Assembly: GCA_963735005.1 (NCBI GenBank) | Contig: CAVTJA010000003.1 | Location: forward strand, 124,001-188,000 | DNA: 64,000 nt | Source: WTKG01 sp963735005 | GTDB lineage: Bacteria; Actinomycetota; Actinomycetes; Actinomycetales; Demequinaceae | Reading direction: 5' to 3' | Part shown: piece by piece, positions 61,557 through 64,000 of the stretch | How the letters are laid out: each line of letters opens with the position of its first letter | Position numbering within the stretch: the first letter of the stretch is position 1 | Notes under the pieces: generated by a model | Told to the model about the DNA's origin: nothing | The model's input: only the letters and a program-made list of their open reading frames with translations | Databases searched by the model: none | Made by a program: the position numbers and the translations under genes

Positions 61557-62111
61557 CTACCCGTCACCCCGCAAGAGCGCGTTCACCTTAGCCACCGCGT
61601 CGTCAAGATCGTCGTTGACGACGATATGGTCGAACTCGTCCGCCGAGTCGAGCTCCTCGCGCGCGGTGTTGAGCCGACGCGCCCGTTCCTCGGGATCCTC
61701 GGTTCCGCGACCCTCGAGCCGGCGCACCAGCTCCTCCCACGACGGCGGCTCGATGAACACGAACATCGCGTCGGGCTTGGTCTGGCGCACCTGGCGCGCG
61801 CCCGCGAGGTCGATCTCGAGCACGCAGGGGACGCCGTCGGCGATGCGCGTCTCGACCGGCACGCGCGGGGTGCCGTAGCGGTGGATGCCGTGGACCGTCG
61901 CCCACTCGAGCAGCTCGTCGGCGTCAACCATGCGTGTGAATTCGTCCTCCGTCACGAAGAAGTAGTCGACGCCGTCAACCTCGCCGGGACGGGGCTCGCG
62001 GGTCGTGGCCGACACCGACACCCACACGTCGGGATACTGCTCGACGAGCCTTCGCACGATGGTGCCCTTACCTACCGCCGTAGGGCCCGCAATCACCATC
62101 AGCACGCTCAC
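61557..62111 (-). CDS. gmk: Guanylate kinase
   Basis: 184 aa from a GTG at 62111, overlapping the mihF stop by 4 nt (GTGA). P-loop GPTAVGKGTIVRRL, 'VSATTREPRPGEVDGVDYFFV' (GMP-binding) and 'EIDLAGARQVR'. It converts GMP to GDP. A longer frame to 62255 lies inside mihF and is not used. Confidence 0.95.
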   Translation of the reverse strand: MSVLMVIAGPTAVGKGTIVRRLVEQYPDVWVSVSATTREPRPGEVDGVDYFFVTEDEFTRMVDADELLEWATVHGIHRYGTPRVPVETRIADGVPCVLEIDLAGARQVRQTKPDAMFVFIEPPSWEELVRRLEGRGTEDPEERARRLNTAREELDSADEFDHIVVNDDLDDAVAKVNALLRGDG

Positions 62112-62425
62112 GAGTTCACCTGCCTGAGCAGCGCGGCCACCTGGTGCTCGCCCACGCCGCGTACCCGCCTTGATGCGGCGATACCCGCGCGGTCCATCAA
62201 CGTTTGCGCGCGCTTGGGGCCCACACCCGCGAGGCACTGCAGCAGGTCCGAGCAACGGATACCGGCCAGGGCGTCGTCCGCTTTAGCGGTCGCGATAGCC
62301 TCGCCGAGCGGCATGGAGCCGGCCGCCAGCGCATCCTTGAAGGTTCTCCGAGCCATCCGAACCGCGGTGGCCTTCTCGAGTGCCTTGGCGCGCTGCTCGG
62401 CGGTAAGGGCGGGAATCGCCGCCAT
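62108..62425 (-). CDS. mihF: Integration host factor, actinobacterial type
   Basis: 105 aa. It has a single H2TH-like domain, 'LLQCLAGVGPKRAQTLMDRAGIAASRRVRGVGEHQVAALL', that binds DNA without sequence specificity and shapes the nucleoid. It is unrelated to the enterobacterial IHF. ATG 62425 overlaps the pyrF stop by one base (TGATG). Confidence 0.95.
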   Translation of the reverse strand: MAAIPALTAEQRAKALEKATAVRMARRTFKDALAAGSMPLGEAIATAKADDALAGIRCSDLLQCLAGVGPKRAQTLMDRAGIAASRRVRGVGEHQVAALLRQVNS

Positions 62426-63267
62426 CACACCGCCCGGATCTCGCGCGAGTCGGCGGCCGCGTGGCGTAGCGCGTCGCGCAGTTTCTCCACGAACGGCCCC
62501 GCCGACATCAGCGACCGGCCCTGGTGGGCAAGCACGCGACCCGCCGCGGGCCCGAAGACCGCCTTGACGTCGTCGTAGGTGGCTCCCTGCGCGCCGACGC
62601 CCGGGGCGAGCAATGGCCCGTTCACGGCGTCAAGGTTGATCCCTAGCTCGTGCACGGCCCCGCCCACGGTCGCGCCAATGACGAGCCCCACATCACCCAT
62701 CGGCCCGGCGCCAGCGTTGTCGCGCGCCGCGGCCTCGGCGATCGCCGCCGCCACAGCCACGCCGTCCGCGCCGGTCGCGTGCTGGACGCCAGCACCCTCG
62801 GGATTGGAGGTCAGGCACAGCACAAACACTCCCTTGCCGTGCGCCCTCGCTGTGTCGATCGCGGGCCGCAGCGACTCATAGCCAAGGTAGGGCGACAGCG
62901 TCACGGCGTCGCCCGCGAGGGCCGATGCCGGGTTGAGGAAGGCGTCGGCGTAGCCCTGCATCGTGGAGCCAATGTCGCCACGCTTCGCGTCCATGATGGT
63001 CACCAGGCCCTCTCCCCTGGCGATGGCGACGCAACGCTCAAGCGCGGCGATGCCACGGGAGCCATGCCGTTCGAAGAAGGCCACCTGGAACTTCACAGCC
63101 GCGACGGAGCCTAGGCAGGCCTCCACGACCGAGTGGCCGTATTGGAGCACGCCCTCTGCCGTGTCGGGGATGCCCCACTGGTCGAGAGCCGCCGCCGATG
63201 GGTCGACGCCTACCGACAACGGACCAAACTCGTCCATCGCGGCCGAGAGATTGGCTCCGAATCCCAT
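62425..63267 (-). CDS. pyrF: Orotidine 5'-phosphate decarboxylase (type 2)
   Basis: 280 aa from ATG 63267, 7 nt after carB and with AGGAG upstream. It is the long actinobacterial type with 'LSVGVDPS', the catalytic 'DAKRGDIGSTMQGYADAF' and 'LVIGATV'. It makes UMP. A longer frame to 63423 overlaps carB and is not family-like. Confidence 0.94.
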   Translation of the reverse strand: MGFGANLSAAMDEFGPLSVGVDPSAAALDQWGIPDTAEGVLQYGHSVVEACLGSVAAVKFQVAFFERHGSRGIAALERCVAIARGEGLVTIMDAKRGDIGSTMQGYADAFLNPASALAGDAVTLSPYLGYESLRPAIDTARAHGKGVFVLCLTSNPEGAGVQHATGADGVAVAAAIAEAAARDNAGAGPMGDVGLVIGATVGGAVHELGINLDAVNGPLLAPGVGAQGATYDDVKAVFGPAAGRVLAHQGRSLMSAGPFVEKLRDALRHAAADSREIRAV

Positions 63268-63274
63268 GACGCTC

Positions 63275-64000
63275 CTAGTGGTGATCTTGCAGGCTAGTGA
63301 CCTCGAAAGGCCCGGCGAGCATCGCCTCAATGCCCTGCACCGCCGCCGCGAACTGCTGGACGGTCGTGACAATCGGCTTGTCCGCCGCGGTGGTCGCCGC
63401 GCGAATCTCATAGCCGTCCGCACGTGCGCCCTGGCCCGACGGGGTGTTTACCACCATGTCTACCTCGCCGCGGTCGATCATGTCCACGATTGTTTCCCCA
63501 CCGTGATCTCGGCCCTGCGAGAACTTCCTCACAATCGTCGCCGGAACGCCGTTGCGGCCGAGCACCTGGGCCGTTCCTTCGGTCGCGAGAATCGTGAAGC
63601 CGAGCTCCACGAGCCGCGCCACCGGGAACACGATCGAACGCTTGTCGCGATCCGCCACGGACACGAACACCGCGCCCGAGCGAGGCAGCCCGCTGTGCGC
63701 CGCGGCCTGGGACTTCGCGAACGCCTTCGGGAAGGTCGAGTCGAAGCCCATAACCTCGCCCGTGGAGCGCATCTCCGGGCCGAGCACGGTGTCGACCACC
63801 TTTCCGTCCGGCGTCCTGAACCGTTTGAACGGCAGCACCGCCTCCTTCACCGCGATCGGCGCGTTCATGTCGATGCGCGCCGCGTCCTCCTCGGGCAGCA
63901 GGCCTGCGGCCTTGAGCTCGGCAATGCTCTCCCCTGCCATCAGCCGCGCGGCCGCGCGCGCGATCGGCACGCCGGTCGCCTTGGCCACGAACGGCACGGT
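63275..64000 (-). CDS. carB: Carbamoyl-phosphate synthase large subunit, C-terminal part (partial)
   Basis: The last 240 residues, running off the window edge. They include the end of the second ATP-grasp unit ('PFVAKATGVPIARAAARLMAGE', 'GPEMRSTGEVMGFD') and the MGS-like allosteric domain ('VSVADRDKRSIVFPVARLVELGFTILATEGT'), which senses UMP/ornithine. It provides carbamoyl phosphate for pyrimidine and arginine synthesis; pyrF follows at 7 nt. Confidence 0.95.
   Translation of the reverse strand, partial: TVPFVAKATGVPIARAAARLMAGESIAELKAAGLLPEEDAARIDMNAPIAVKEAVLPFKRFRTPDGKVVDTVLGPEMRSTGEVMGFDSTFPKAFAKSQAAAHSGLPRSGAVFVSVADRDKRSIVFPVARLVELGFTILATEGTAQVLGRNGVPATIVRKFSQGRDHGGETIVDMIDRGEVDMVVNTPSGQGARADGYEIRAATTAADKPIVTTVQQFAAAVQGIEAMLAGPFEVTSLQDHH

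Overview
This window is high-GC chromosomal DNA from an actinobacterium, most likely Micrococcales (Cellulomonadaceae/Demequinaceae-like). The evidence is gene content: RbpA beside Ppm1/Lnt, a GarA-like FHA protein, a ResR/Rv1830-type MerR regulator, actinobacterial IHF (MihF), a PriA without helicase motifs, PafBC-TatAC-HelY, a mycothiol-type arsenate reductase, GTG starts, and the gene order carB-pyrF-mihF-gmk-rpoZ-coaBC-metK-priA-fmt-rsmB-rpe-ribD-ribE-ribBA-ribH known from Mycobacterium. The genus is inference.

Layout. 1-2.4 kb: the tail of a sugar ABC permease, then an enolase-superfamily sugar-acid dehydratase/cycloisomerase and an amidohydrolase/lactonase. 2.4-3.7 kb: a tRNA-Pro(GGG) and a degenerate copy of its anticodon arm, enclosing a His-rich orphan gene. 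3.7-18.9 kb: single genes and short operons (hemerythrin, TauE exporter, DUF4232 lipoprotein, thymidine kinase, PadR regulator, ABC1 kinase, Arr rifampin ADP-ribosyltransferase, Pit transporter, HupE-like protein, AKR, OsmC, SDR, MFS). 19-21.3 kb: a secreted GH54 arabinofuranosidase with LacI-type operators. 21.5-25.5 kb: DEAD-box helicase, esterase, and a TlpA-like lipoprotein with CcdA. 25.5-30.2 kb: a cello-oligosaccharide-type ABC transporter with a LacI/CelR-like regulator and matching operators. 30.3-40.4 kb, plus strand: RNB exonuclease, ArsC, lipoprotein, PgsA-type synthase, GarA-like, ResR-like, TetR, pyruvate carboxylase, HPF/RaiA-like, TPR, RbpA. 40.4-64 kb: an unbroken minus-strand run of housekeeping genes (pyrimidine, IHF, GMP kinase, RNAP omega, CoA, SAM, formyl-Met-tRNA, rRNA methylation, pentose phosphate, riboflavin, histidine, PafBC, Tat, lipid kinase, HelY, Lnt, Ppm1), many with 1-8 nt overlaps.

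Notable points. Six genes (ubiB-like, pit, an SDR, the HPF/RaiA-like gene, tatC and rpe, the last twice) are broken by what looks like exactly one extra base each time. Because essential genes are hit, sequence error is the likeliest cause. RbpA is preceded by a SigR/SigH-type promoter (GGGAAC-N18-GTT). The transporter promoter is flanked by two near-perfect CelR-type operators. A 20-bp near-copy (one mismatch) of the tRNA-Pro anticodon region lies 1.25 kb from the tRNA and may mark a decayed integration event. I found no CRISPR array, transposase, integrase, defence island or secondary-metabolite cluster.
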